From Cymodocea nodosa (Eukaryota > Streptophyta > Magnoliopsida > Alismatales > Cymodoceaceae), in contig CM072339.1 of the NCBI GenBank assembly GCA_036874045.1, forward strand, positions 5,587,501-5,651,500: a stretch of DNA of 64,000 nt, written 5' to 3'. Shown here in pieces: positions 34,443 through 48,500 of the stretch (positions are counted from its first letter, which is position 1; every line of letters starts with the position of its first letter). The notes beneath the pieces were generated by a model. It did no database searches. It worked only from the letters and a program-made list of their open reading frames with translations, and was not told the origin of the DNA. The translations under genes and the position numbers were made by a program.

Positions 34443-36590
34443 ATCACACGGAGCCTTAGTGTCTATGACATTATTCAATAATTCTTATCAAATATATTAT
34501 TTATGTTTATTTATTTTTATACATCAACTTGAAAACATTACATTTTAACTATAAACATTAACTAGAAAAAAAGTTGAGTTGAATTCTACAATATTTTTGG
34601 AAATGTTATTTTATTTCTATACGTTTGATTACAATAATCATTATAAGACGTAACTTTGACTTTTTTGCAGCTCTCTCCAAAGAGCTTGTCATTCTGCTAA
34701 TTTTTTTCCAATTCCTTTCTTATTTTTACACTGGTCAAGTCAATGTCTTGAATTCAAATTTAAGAAAAAATATTACAAATATCACACCTGCATGTCACCA
34801 AAAAATATTTTTTTGAGGAAGTACCCTAGATGGAAAAATATTAAGCTGTTGCTATTGTTGACTTTACGTGAAATAGTAAATGATCACAGGAGATTCACAA
34901 ATATTCTCATTGCATACAATGATGAGAGAGAAATTACAGTGGAGATGTCAAAGGACTTGTCATTGACCAAGTAAGAGGTATTAATAATTTAATAATTAAT
35001 TTATATTTAATGAATAATAATAATATAAAATTCTTAATAATATCTCTTTACTACAATATTCTTTGAAAACGTCTTTGGACCGTTAAATTCTAAACACACA
35101 CATATATGTATATATGCATTTATCACAATAGATTCTTCCCTGTAGAAAGATGCACAAAATTGTGCACCTACTATTCCCTTAATCGCAAGTTCAAATTTCA
35201 TAGAAATCAAAATTTCAAAACATATGGAAAATATCTTAACTTTGCAAAAAAATTCCTCCTTACAAAAAGATGTTATTTCTTCCTTACTTTCACCTCTTCC
35301 AACTTACAACGAGGGGGGTAGTTTGTCTGTTTATATTGCCGTTAAAATTTAATAATGGATTCGATGAAAAGAAGTAAAATTTAAATAACGAAAGAATATG
35401 CAAAGTAGCGTTTTCTCTACTAAGAGTGTATACTTTAGTATACGATTCTTTAATGATATACAAGATGTTAAGAATGCTTTTGAGAGCATGCAATCAAAAA
35501 TTGCATATATATTTTGAAGTTGAACGTAGGATTTTATGGTTGCATTTGTTTGCAGGGAATGGAGTGAGGGAATCATCACTGTAGTAATGATCGAAAGGCG
35601 TTGCACGTAACAGTGAAAGAGGTGGATGAAGACGCAATGTTTGTTTGTAGAGTCATTGCACTCAAGAATAATATCAACTTTGCGATCATACCCTTACATA
35701 CGCTTAATTAAGAGCAAACGGGTGACAGATTGGCGGGAGGAGAGAGTAGAGGAAAGGCATGGTAGAGAAGGGGGGGTGACCCATATTCAGATTGGTGCTC
35801 CTTTCTTATGTGCTCTTCTTGTTTTATGGTCTTCTCAGTGGTGATGGTTGTGGACTCCGTTGTGGGTGTGAGCCATCGCACGTAGTTGACCCAGAGGTTG
35901 CCCCCCATATGTGGTGGTGGAAATTCTAGAGGAGAGAATAAGATCAGGAAGGTGATGGTTAATGGCATTCAGGACCATTCCATAAAGCTCTTTGATTGGG
36001 ACCATTCTATGCTTAGGGCCTTGATGCGATTCGCAAGCTTCGAATGGTATGAGCTAAGGTTATTTAGTCGATGCTCTTTTTTATCAGCGATAAATAAGTC
36101 TCTTCAGGACAAGATCGGACAACCACCGTGAGGATCTATTCCAGGTGTGCTCACAACTCACACCAAATTTTTTTTCTTCTTTGACGTACAACTGTTGAGG
36201 GAACTTGCACTTATTGAAAGAAGTGACGCACACCGCTCCCACTTTATTGTGTAGAGAGGCAGGTTCCATCTCTCAAGGTGCCAGCAACACATCATCTTTC
36301 GACTAAAAGAAGTCATATCGATCGTATAATATCATCAGAAATTCATTCTAAACCAGAAAACCTAAAATAAGCTCGAACTTTTAAGGTGATAGGAATGTCC
36401 ACCTGTAAAAGTACAGTACAGACGAACACCATTCATCCGTATCAAGGGCAAAAGAAGGCAGGCATGCATGCATGATCTTCTCACAGTGCAGCGGCATCCC
36501 TGCCCTCGTCACCTGCAAACCAGAAGCTTCATATATACTGCTGAACACCAAAAGGTCAAACAGCCCAACTAAGAAGGAGCTTGGATGCCG
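34443..36590. other. intergenic, upstream of the Rab gene; no gene recognised
   Basis: AT-rich to 35340, then higher GC (35560-36130). Several short frames overlap on both strands but none has recognisable motifs, splice support or coherent composition. A small inverted repeat, TGCACAAAATTGTGCA, lies at about 35149-35164. Confidence 0.5.
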
Positions 36591-36591
36591 A

Positions 36592-36632
36592 ATATATATA
36601 TAGAGAGAGAGAGGGAGAGAGAGAGATGGAAG
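36592..36632. repeat. TA/GA microsatellite in Rab upstream region
   Basis: ATATATATAT runs into (GA)n with one GGGA interruption, about 480 bases before the Rab start codon. GA tracts are common in plant promoters and 5' UTRs. No role is shown here. Confidence 0.85.
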
Positions 36633-36906
36633 GGCAGGTTTCGTTTATTCATTTTTTTTCTTCAAATTTGCAATAGCAAATAATATATATGTCCCTTTCT
36701 TCTCCGTTGGGCGTTCCCCATGTCCTTAAGCCATGCATAAAGAAGAATAATTGATTACCTAGAATAGTCAAACATACTACTCGTAATTCGTTTTGAGTGC
36801 CATAAAAATTTAACATTATCAAAGGAAAAAAATAAAAATCAATGAACAATAACATGGCCAGAGACCAAGCACACATCAACCTCCTGTTGCCTCTGTCGTA
36901 TGAAAC

Positions 36907-36938
36907 CCTCCCACCTTCCCTTCCCTTCCCTTCCCTTC
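36907..36938 (+). repeat. CCCTT minisatellite near Rab 5' end
   Basis: Five CCTTC units in a row, in a pyrimidine-rich stretch about 170 bases before the start codon. It may lie in the 5' UTR or core promoter. Confidence 0.75.
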
Positions 36939-37105
36939 CTCTGCTTAATCATCTTCCCTCTCCCGCTAGCTGAAAAGTTCCTATTCTCTTCGACGACTGC
37001 ACGTTGGTTTCTTCTTGGGGCGCGGCAGATAAATTAATAAACACACACACGGAAGCATTCCGGATAGATAGGCATAGATAAGCGTGCTGCAAGAAATTAA
37101 CCGAG

Positions 37106-39255
37106 ATGGGGGGTCCGGAGTTGGACGACGACGAGTGTGATTACCTCTTCAAGATCATCCTCATCGGCGACTCGGCGGTGGGGAAGTCGAATCTGCTGTG
37201 GAGGATCTCCGGAAAAGGGTTCAGGCTTGACTCCAAGCCGACGATCGGGGTCGAGTTCGCGTATCGCTGCATCAAAGTAGGCAATAAGCTGGTGAAGGCC
37301 CAGGTTTGGGACACGGCAGGCCAAGAACGGTAAGTCTCGTCGTCGTCCGTCTCATGATTAATTGATTTTTTTTTATTTTTTTATTTTTTGATGTCCGTCG
37401 ACCTCGCACGTGTGTCATGATATGCAGGGTGGGAATTTATTTTCTTGATTTTTACGTTTTTCAATTAGAAATCTACTCGATCGACTTGATGAATTATAAA
37501 TCTGTGCTTAATTGGTTGGGGCAAGTTCTCCCGCTTCAATTCCCTTCTAACAAAGGAGGGCTAATCCAGCCAGCGTTCTTCTGCCACCGTGAATAAATTT
37601 CTATGAATTCTGCGGATACCATGCAATAGACATAATTGACCTAAATTTTCCATTTTAATTTGTCACTCTTGATATATATATATAGATTTTTCCATTCGGT
37701 TTTTTCCAATCTTTCAATAAGAACAATAAAATGCTACCAGTGACATCACAAAGAATAGGCCTTCCTGGTTGTATCAGTTTTTTAAATGATTTTATTACCA
37801 AATTAAAATCTACTTACATAATTAATTAGTTAATCTATACTATAGTTTATTTTTTAACTTAATCTGAATTGTATTTGTTGTAATCTTTTTCATTTAAAAA
37901 TCAATGGTTAAAATTCGACGAAGATTAGTGAATTTTAAGACCTTTAAATCGATGGGCGATATTTAATTAATCTATATAAAATCGGTTAGAATATATGGCA
38001 AGTGGCCCTCACCTAGACAAATCCTTGCACAGCTATGTATTATTTAGAGTTTAACCAGAAAGGCCCATATTATCATTGCCATTTTTCCATTTCAAATTTT
38101 GTTTTGGACTTCATCGATATTTCAAACTTGCCCCATTTTTGAGTTCTTTTTTCATTTTCAGATTGTCTCTCCAAATTCATCATGGCTCCAATTTAGCAGA
38201 ATGGCTATATTTCAAAAGAGAGAAAAGAAAAACATGCCTCTGATGATGAAATGAACTCCTACAAGGAATTGTTCATTCATGTTATTACTGCAAAAGAAAA
38301 TGCTTGTTTGTTTACCACCACACTAGCACATGAGTTGGACCATCCATCCTCTTTTCATATTTCACTAGTGGCCCGTTCTCCCGTTTGCCCCACCAACACC
38401 ACAAAAACACAGCAATGGCCGAAATTTCAACGCTACATCCAGTGGTGCCATGCCTTCCATGGCGAATCGATAGCCTGCCTGCTCAAGTACCAAGTTCCAT
38501 ACATTTTGTGGAAGCCAGAGACTTCCCCACTGCTGCTTTGTGCTGTTGCGACCTACAACCATGTAAAAAACCATCAAATATTATAACACAATCATGCTTA
38601 AAAATAATGAGAAAAGAGAATAGATTAGCCTTTTGTATGGTCTTTGATAGCACAGTTTACAATATTTTGCAGGAAGGAAAATTTTTGATTCAAATTTAGC
38701 CAAGTCATTATTACCAATATGCAACAAAAATTGCATATCATTCCACAATTATTCAAAGATATTCAGTATGGAGTAAGGAATACATGGTGTTTGATTTGCC
38801 TGTGCATTCATTCATGCAGGTATAGAGCAATCACAAGTTCCTACTACCGTGGAGCCCTCGGGGCGTTACTTGTCTATGACATAACGAAGCGAGTGACATT
38901 CTGCAACTTGCAGAACTGGTTGACGGAAATACGGGATTTCAACAATTCCGATATGGTGATAATGCTCGTAGGGAACAAATCTGATCTCAGTCATAAGAGA
39001 GAAGTCACCGAAGAGGAAGGTCGCAATCTTGCGGAAACTGAAAGGCTTTGCTTCATGGAGACGTCCGCACTGGAGAACAAAAATGTGGAGGAGGCTTTTG
39101 TAACTATGATTGCTCAGATTCACGACATCATTAGTCAAAAGATCTTGGAACCAAATTCTGACGAGACATCAGTCCCTCGTGCCGGCCAGGCTCTCGGTAA
39201 CCTAGAAGATGAAGTATCTGCAACAAGACAGCAGTCAAGGTGTTGTTATTCCTAA
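37106..39255 (+). CDS. RABA (Rab11-type) small GTPase, RABA6-like; two exons
   Basis: Exons 37106-37329 and 38820-39255 are joined across a 1490-base intron (CG|GTAAGT ... TGCAG|G) and encode 219 residues. The protein is a GTP/GDP switch for vesicle traffic at the trans-Golgi network, endosomes and plasma membrane. Motifs: P-loop GDSAVGKS (21-28), switch I TIGVEF with Thr46, WDTAGQER (68-75), GNKSDL, ETSAL, and a C-terminal CCYS that fits double geranylgeranylation. [20 protein letters not shown] is RABA/Rab11-specific. [21 protein letters not shown] and NVEEAF point to subgroup A6. The intron after GQER is usual for plant RABA genes. All key residues are present, so it looks functional. [10 protein letters not shown] differs from the commoner LLSRF. 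It converges on the gene ending at 39568. Confidence 0.95.
37330..38819 (+). other. Rab gene intron
   Basis: AT-rich, GT-AG. Frames at 38251-38699 on both strands show no domain and are treated as chance. No clear transposon inside. Confidence 0.9.
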
Positions 39256-39567
39256 TCATGAATGCAGAAAGGATACTTTTATGATTGGCAAAAAAATAGA
39301 GCTATCACTTCAGGTTTACAGTCACAGTCAAGAAATTCTTTTCCTCCATGAGAAAAAGCTATACCGCATTCATTTGCATGTATTCGTGAGTAGTGAGTTC
39401 TACCGTTGTTTGAATTGTAAATTTACCCAAACGAGCATAAAATTCTCCGACTATAGGTTCGTCTGGGATCTTTTCATGTTGTACCCTTCGGTACCAGGAC
39501 AACTTTAGTTGTAATAGAGTGGAATTTACAATAGACCAACTATATCTCCACGCAAACAATGTTTACA
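39256..39567. other. 312-bp convergent gap between Rab and NTAQ1 stop codons
   Basis: Both 3' UTRs must lie here or overlap. No coding sequence or clear AATAAA on either strand. Confidence 0.7.
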
Positions 39568-42500
39568 TTAATTTCCTAATTGAGAAAACAGATCCTCCAA
39601 GTGTCCTTCAGCAACAATCACTCCCATCTTATTGGAGAATACTTCACCAACCAAATTATTCAAATTTGTGTTGATGTTTGCTGTGCAAACTCGAATGTAG
39701 TCATTAATGTTATTCTTCGTTCCATCTGCACAAAAAATTGTAATGAAACATTATGATGTATGCTTGTAGATAGTTAACTCATATTAAAGTTTGAAAACAT
39801 ACCTTCAGCAACAATAGGTTCATATGAAGGTGGAGAAGATATCCAATTTCCATTCAAATCCTTCATATGACTTCTATCAGATGCAAAGAAACGAATAAAA
39901 TTTGGGGCATGTATTACTCTGAATAATCTGCAAAATACATGGCAAGATGGGTTCACTGCTCAAAACAAACTCCGAAAAAATCATATGGCTTCACTTCTCT
40001 AATATTACTTGAGTACGATAGCTACACAAGTATCACATCACATTTTAATTTGAATCAGTATGAAACAAGCCAGTTTCACAGGGGAAATCTTGACGTAAGT
40101 AGTAACAAGTCTGTGATCAAAAGGGCGTAACAAAGCTCAAATTATGATGAATCCTCGCACAAATAATTATGGCCATGTGTGGAAACTGAATTTCATAGAC
40201 CAAGGCCTTGAAGACCAACAAACATGGTGGTTCATGAATTTTACCTATGAATCACCAGTTTAATGCAAATGGGTTGTGTTGCGTGCTTATTGTGTCAGCT
40301 ATCACTTGTATACCATATTATTGTATAGTGTGATGAAATTATGATTGTTTATTTACAATGCTGTCACTTCAATACTTACATCTCACTTGACAATTTTTTA
40401 ATTCTGAATGAATAATAACTATATTAAATTCAATTTAAATCAGTCAATCATATTAGATCATGTAAAAATGAAGTTAAAGTTATGGTCATTAATCATGAAT
40501 AACATAAATACCTCAAAAAGGTTTTTTTTTTTTTGACATTCTTATGTTGTGTTGGGTGGTTATTGTGTTTTCAAGTCAAGAAAATAATTATACATGTATA
40601 TTGAGACACCTAGATTTTTTAGTGTCAAGAAGTTTATTAATGAATATAGGCACCAATACACGTTGCTCATTATATTTCAAATGCTGCTTTTTGTGATGAA
40701 ATTTTTAGGCCTAATACATTCACATGAAATATACATATATAAATAAGCCCAAAGGCCTATGAAGTTCTCACTAGAACCCAGTCACAACCAATGACCTGAC
40801 CATCTGGTTATAGAGTGACAAAACTGCATTAAGATACAGCTCATGCCATAATTCCACTATATAGACTTAACCATATACATCTTTTCTTCCATATATTTTT
40901 ATTAATGGTTAAATATTCGGTTAAATTATATAAATTTGAAACATTTTTCATAATTTCTAACCAAGTAGTTTTAGGCATCTTTTTAGTTTATCTTTTATAG
41001 TATTATCACTCATACATTTAAGCAATCGCATTTCTGCAACATTAACTTTTTCTAGATATTCATGTTTTCCAGCCCAACATTCTAAATCATGAGGTATAAC
41101 CAAATGAATAGTAAATTTATAATATTTTCCTTCTAATTTTAAGGGTATCTTACTACATAACACTCTTAACAATTTTTCTCCACTTCATCCATACTACTTT
41201 AATCTTATGAATAATATCCTCTATAATTGTCCATTGCAATTTGTTATAAATCCTAAGCATTTAAAAATCTTACTTTTATGAATATTATGATTATTTAATT
41301 ATATAACTTCATCATTATTCTGATTTTTATTGAACCTACAATCCATATACTCAATTTTTAACCTACTCAATCTATATACTTTGAACTCTAAAGTATCCCT
41401 CCATAATTTTAATTTAAAACTAATTCCTAATTTATTTTCTTCAATCATAACTATGTCATCAACGAATAACATACACTAAGGTACTTCTTGAATTTCCATA
41501 ATTATTTTATCCATAACCAAGACAAATAAATATAGGCTTAAAGAGGATCTTTAGTGTAAACTTATGTCTATAGTAAATTTCTTAATTTCTCTTCCTATAA
41601 CTTTAACACTAGTAACTACTCTTTTATATATTTCTTTTATAATATCAATATATCCTATAAGTACTCTTTTTCTTTCTAATATTCACCATAATAGATTTCT
41701 AGGTACTCTATCATAAACTTTCTATAAATCAATGAAAACCATATAAGGTCTTTCTTTTTAATTCTAAAATTTTTTATTAGTTTTCTATGTAAATAAATAG
41801 TTTTCATTGTTGACCTACCTAACATAAACCTACATTAATTTTTTGTGATTTTAGTTGCATGCCTTAATTTTTTCTCAATTATCCTTTTTTATAGTTTCAT
41901 AATATGACTCTTTAGCTTAATATCACAATAATTATTACAATTTTGTATGTCTCCATTATTCTTAAATATAGCAATTATTGAGTCAAGGGTTTAAGAACCT
42001 AGGAAGTATGGATTCTTATAAATATACATCACATCCACACTCTATGCATGCCAAATATGACATGGCTAGGATTTTTCATAATTCTTTTTAAACACATCAC
42101 TTGGCACCTTTAAGGTATTTTTAACTAGATAATAATTGAAATTCACTTTAGATACAATGCAAACTTATTAAAAACATAATACAGATTTGATAGGGCATAT
42201 GTTTTTTAGTTATATATTACTAAAATAATAAAGGGCTTTTTAGTTACATGTTACCAAAATAATATAAAGTAACTCTTTTGATCATTTGTATGCACTTATA
42301 TACCTATTTTGTAATATTTGCATGTGTTATTTTAAATATTTAAATATATTCTTTATTCAATATTGTATCCAAGTTGTCATATCCTAAATTTCAGACAATT
42401 ATAAAATCCTCAAATCCTAATCATGTCATATACAAATTCCCAAATTGTATATACACTTCCTAGTTAGGCACATTTTTCCCAAGTTAGATATTTCTTTTTG

Positions 42501-45500
42501 AATTAGTAATGGATAATAAAAAAATCTAAAATTTTATTAGGGATTTTAGATATTTTTAAGGGTTTTTATTTACATTTAATAAGAAAACTGTTTTGTTTTG
42601 GTTAATGAGCGTTGCTAAGTTTTGTTTACAACTTATGAACTTTTTGTATTGCAATTACATTTATTTATTGTTTAAAAATTATTTTTAATCTTTACAATTG
42701 GTTAATCCATGATACTATTTAATAATGTTTTATTTCTTCAAATATAAATGTGAATACATGTCTGAAAGTAAAATTATTTAATTAATTCGGGATGCCAATG
42801 CACTCGATTGCCCAAAGCATCTCAAGGTTTTTCTTCATCCTCTCTCATCTTACAAGGTTTTCAAGTTTTTGTTTTCCATATAGATTAAAGTGACGATCTG
42901 AGGGATCATTGAATAGTTCTTTTGGTCAATAAATGAAACAATCCAAAATTTGAATATTTGACATTGATGTCAAAATAAAGCAACTTTATCATTGTCGCAT
43001 GGTGCATCATCAGTTTAATTAATTTAGAATATTGCAATTTAATTAATACTTATGTTATATGGAAAATTTTTATCCAATGATAATGCTTCAAATATGTATA
43101 TAATGTTAATCTTTATATGGAAAATATTTTAATCATTATGTTATAATGTTTATTTGTCGCATAGATTCAAATATGAGAATACCACCTGTTGACTAGACAA
43201 GTCTACATATATTGGACCTTCCCTAGAACCACCTTGGTGGTAATCTTGTGCACTGGGTTTGCCCCTTTTAATTAAATATATATAGTCCATTTTTAAATGA
43301 ACTTTATTGGAACTCCAAGATTTGCCACTAGAACAATTGTCCATATTGTAAAAGCAAGTAGGATAATACACTAACAGTGAAATAGATATAGTTTTCATCT
43401 AAATTTAGGTATACAATCAACTATTAAATGAACAAAAATGTTTCTTTGGAATTGTTAAATCAGATAATGACAACTTTACTTGTTTACACTCTACACTATG
43501 GAATTCTATAGCTAAAATTTAACAGTGTAAAAAATGTGCAGAAATGGAACCAAATATATTAAAAAGGCTTTTTTCCATCACCTTCTAAACTTAGCATGCA
43601 GTGATAGTGTTGGCCGAATAGCTTCCATAACATACTGATTCAGAGAACAAGGAACAGAAAGGTTTGAATCCAAATCCCACACAAGGTGATGGCATTGTCC
43701 TCTATTTTGGTTCAACTGCCACCAGGAGATTGCAGATTTACAGACATATACAAATTAAATAGTTATTTGGAACATAAAGTAACTAAACCAATAGGACAAG
43801 GCATTTTCCACCACAAAGCTGTTGCAGCTCAAGAATCACCTGAATGCACAAAACATGATAATCCCACAAAACTAACCCATCAACTTCTTTGCTAGCCTTT
43901 TGCCACCACAATGGGATCTGCAGAATGAAAGAGAACAAAGTTCAAATTATTAAAAATGAAATTTCATCGGTTAGTAGAAACAGGTTGTAACGAACTGCTT
44001 AGACCATTATAATACATTGTATGACCAAATTCATCTTCAACAGTTCAACCTCTTTAAGAAAAAGCTGCAGTCAATGTAACACCGCATCTATCCATCTCTA
44101 CAAGGTTGCGTCTCAGGATTTATCTCACAGAACAATTACAACAAAAACCAAAGCAATTCTCACCTGAATTCAGGCTATTAAGTATCAATAACCAATTCAA
44201 AATTAAAGAAGACTAACCTACGCTAGACAACTAAGGAATCTAATAGGATAAATAAGCAAAAGAGAGCAACTTTGTTCAATATATGAGACTGTCACACACA
44301 AGCTTAAGGTCTCCCCTCCCATGGTGACTATTCTGCCAAGTAGTAGATCTAAGCCAATAAGGATGCAAAGTTGATGGATCCACGGTGAATATTATTGAAT
44401 TGCACTGGGTGAAATGCAAGAGATTGAGGGTGTTCATCCTCAAACAAGCCACAGACCTTGATAACCTTCATTTGAACTTGATGTGAGTTATCTAAGGTCA
44501 AGCTAAGTAGGGGATGACCCTCAATCAGATCTTACCAGTGAGTGATAACCAATGACCCAACTACTTATTACACCATTACATCAATCAACAGAAATACTAG
44601 TCAACTAACAACTCCTTATTACAACCCCCTCCCCCATTCAAAAGACCTCCTCAAGCTCAAGCTGAGGAAAGAGTTGCATATCTCCCAATAACCCTCTCAT
44701 CTGGTGGACTCTAAATTTTCGCTATATCACACAAGTATCTATGCTACTGCTTGGTCACTCTTCTTGATCATTCAACACCATAGAATTTGCTCGGGATCTC
44801 TTGAAAGAGTTGGATACCCCACCTGTTGTTCAGGAGGAATGATAGTCATCACTGGTCTGATTTTCTTCCACAGCCAGGACACATAGAAGATAGTATGAAT
44901 CTTCAAACCTTCAGGTAGTTGTAGCTTACAAGCGGCTGATCCAATCTTCTTTGAAATAGTAAAATTTGGAAGGGACCATGAAATCTTTTACTAGGCTTAT
45001 AATTGGGATGTGCTACAACAGAACCTTGTCTCCGTGGCTGTGATTTGAGATAGATCCATTCACCCACTTCTAGCTGCATATCTTTGTGCTGCTTGTCTTC
45101 CATGCTTTTCATTTGATCTTGCACTCTTCAGAGATTCTGCTACAAAAGGGCTAATATTTCATCTCCATTGCTAATCCACAGCTGCCACCTTGGTAGTGAC
45201 TGGAATGTAGGACAATAAGTGGGGTGATTGGCATCCATATGGGGCTTCAAATAAATATATTCCAGCAAAGGCATGAACTGAGGTATTGTAGCAATGTTCA
45301 TCCCAAAGAATCCATTTTGCTCATTCCTTTTGGTTGATGGAAAACAAAGCATTGTAAATATGTCTCTATATTGTGGCTTACCATCTTGTGTTAGGATCAA
45401 AAAACTTTACTAGAAGAGGGTGAATAGTGATTTTATAAATTTTAATCAACTTTTAAAACAATAAATCAAATTCTCCAGTGAATATACAATGTAAAAGTGA

Positions 45501-48500
45501 CATAAATATGAATAACAGTAAATAATGTGAATCAAAATAAACAAGGCACACAACCATAAGAACAACAAGATTTATAATGGTTTACCAATCGACTATGTCC
45601 ACACCAAGTAAATATGCTTGAGCCCTACTTTATATCTACTATTGTTCATGAGCCAAAACCTAGCTATTTATAACCATGTTGTTATGGGTCAACACACCAC
45701 ACCTACCACCTTAGTTAAATGCCCTAAGTTTTCCCTTGGCCAATACCACCAAGTCCACCACCTTGACCAATCCATCAAGTGCACCTCTCACAAGTAAGGA
45801 GCTCTCACCACTAACTAGTGAGCGCTCACCACAACTCAATGAGTTAAGTTATATAACTATAATAAAATTTGTAAAGCACTTAAACACAACATCAACTTAC
45901 AATCTTAGTGTTAGAATCGTAAGGCTCACCAAAAAGGAGGTGAATGGTGTGTGTGAAATTTTAACTTCTTTTTAAACTTAATTGGTTGATTCAATTTATC
46001 TTTAAGCTTAATTAATAGATATGCATGCAAAGCAGTAAAGAATAACGAACACAAAAAAATTTTTAGGTGATTCACCAACTTAGCTAATCCATCCTCAAGA
46101 TTCACTTGAACTTCACTAGGTATATAAATACTTACAACATTTGCTTTTAGGTTGAAGCAAGAACCAACACTTGAGCTTTTAGGTAGAAGCTCAACAATCA
46201 ACCTTTCTTCGAGTTTTCAAGTCTAAGCTCTTAACCAACAGTGAGTTTTCAAGTAGAAACTCACAAACTAACAGCTTTAAACTTCGAACCAGAGTTTGAA
46301 CGTAGGGAGCATTTGTGCTACAGTAAGCTAGAGAATATTTTTCTTCTGTATTTTGTAAACTAAGTGTATTGTTGGAGTTTTTGAATAGCTCACAATATTT
46401 GATAACCATTGTTTTAATTTTTCCTTTACTTATCATATTTATACCAAAAGGTATAACGATCATATTCTCTTCTAACAGATGTTTTCTACTATACTTACTA
46501 TATAGTAAATCCTAAAAATAGTAAGTTACCATTTTGTATACTGTCTAACTTGTAACATTTCGATTCCTTTTGATTTTTAGATAGTTAGCTGTGTAACTTT
46601 TAGAATGATAGTCGTAACTCTCTAAAAATCCACTTAAGTCCTTTTGTCTGTGTCACGTGGGATTTTAAGTCATACACGTGAGGCTTTTTAGTTTCAGTCA
46701 GCTTATAACTCTTTGAAAAACTCGAACAGTTATCTTGTAACCCTTCGAAAAACTTGAACAATTACACTTCAAGGCTTTTGACTGCTCAACATATATTTCT
46801 TTATTTCTGCACGTGCATAATTGAATGACTTAACTTTTAGATAGTTATATCTATATCCTTTCAAAACTTCCTATTTTTTGGATAGTTAGCTTTCTAACTC
46901 TCCAAAAAATCCTTTTAAACTTTCAACTGGATATCCGAATTTTACACGTGTAATTAAATGACTTAAATTTCAGATAGTTAGTCTTCTTAACTTTCTAATT
47001 TCCTTGACTTTCCAAATAGTTAGCTTCTCTAACCCTCCGATCATTCAACCAACTATCTTCCAAACTTTCTGAAGGCATTGTAATTTCGAATAGTTATCAT
47101 TCTACCTGTCCAATGATGTACCTGTTGCTTTAAATTGACTCTTCAGATACTTATCCCTATAACTCACCGAAGATCCATTTCTTCCGAATACTTAAGCTTG
47201 GTAACCTTCTGAAAATCCTACTTTTCTATTGCAACAGTTTCTGAACTATCAGTTTGCTGAACTGTCTTATGATCTCTGTGAAATACAATTTGTTTCCTCA
47301 CCTAGAATTTTGCATTATCAAAATACAAGGGTTCTAACAATCTCCCTCTTTTTGATAATGACAAAATCTTTTACAATTAATTAAATATATTTCACTTTCT
47401 AGATTATTTCTATACAATTAGTCATAAAGAAAACAAGCAAAACAAAATTTATAGGAAGCACAGAAAACTAAAGTAAATATCTCCTCTTGTCTGTGTGCTA
47501 GGAATTCTTCCTCTGCCTTCCATGTAATTTCTTTTTATACTTCTCCCCCTTTTTGTCATTAGATAAAAGGAAATCTCTATTTTTGATATCATAACTCCTG
47601 TAAGCAAAAATCGTCTCCCCTTTTAATCCTGAGTTGGATAGATCTTCTCCTGTTGATCCCTTCTATTTCCTAACTTGCTCTTCCCTTGAAAAGATGCACA
47701 CTTTAAAGTCCTACATGAGTACACATTAGCAAAAAAAAGCTCTCATACGATGAGCTTGAGTGGTAATGATCATAAAACCAATATAAATACATTATAAGTC
47801 ATGTATAGAGCATATGCCTAGATTTCTTCTAATATGATTAAATGATGATTCATTTAATGGTTTGGTGAAAATGTCTGCAAGTTGATTTTCTGTTGGAACA
47901 AACTTAAGTGAAATATATCATTTTTCCATATGATCTCTCAAACAATAATGTTTAATCTCGATATGTTTGACTCTGAAGTAAAGTACTATATTCTTAGATA
48001 AACTTATTGCACTGCTGTTATCACAATATATCTTTGTATTCTAAATTTTCAATCTGTAATCTGCTAAAGTTTCTACATCCATAAAATTTGAACACAACAT
48101 AGACTTACTACAATATATTCTGCCTCAGTAATAGATAATGCAATACAATTTTGTTTCCTACTGAACCAGGAAATTAAAGAATTTCCAAGCAGTTGACATG
48201 TGTCACTTGTGCTTTTTCTATCTGATCTACTACCTACATAATCTGCATCACTATAACTTGTTAAAGTTAGATTGCTATCAGTTGAGAAATATAATCTAAA
48301 ATCTTTAGTGCCTTATGAATACTTGAAGATTCTTTTGACTGATTTCAGAAGAGATTTTTTTAGTGATGTTTGAAATCTAACATACAAACATACATTGAAC
48401 ATGATATCTGACCTACTTACTAATAAATATAACAAAGATTCAATCATATCTCTGTATTTCTTTTGATCTACTACAACACTTAAGTCATTATTTTTAAGTT

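Noticed and set aside
34625..34974. Two frames of about 60 codons after Copia-3.
   Set aside because: No family resemblance. They are short and AT-biased, as expected by chance.
35626..36269. Overlapping frames of 60-86 codons on both strands in a GC-richer stretch.
   Set aside because: No recognisable motif, no splice support and no consistent coding frame.
38251..38699. Frames of 104 and 111 codons in the Rab intron.
   Set aside because: They overlap each other in different frames, show no domain and lie inside a well-supported GT-AG intron.
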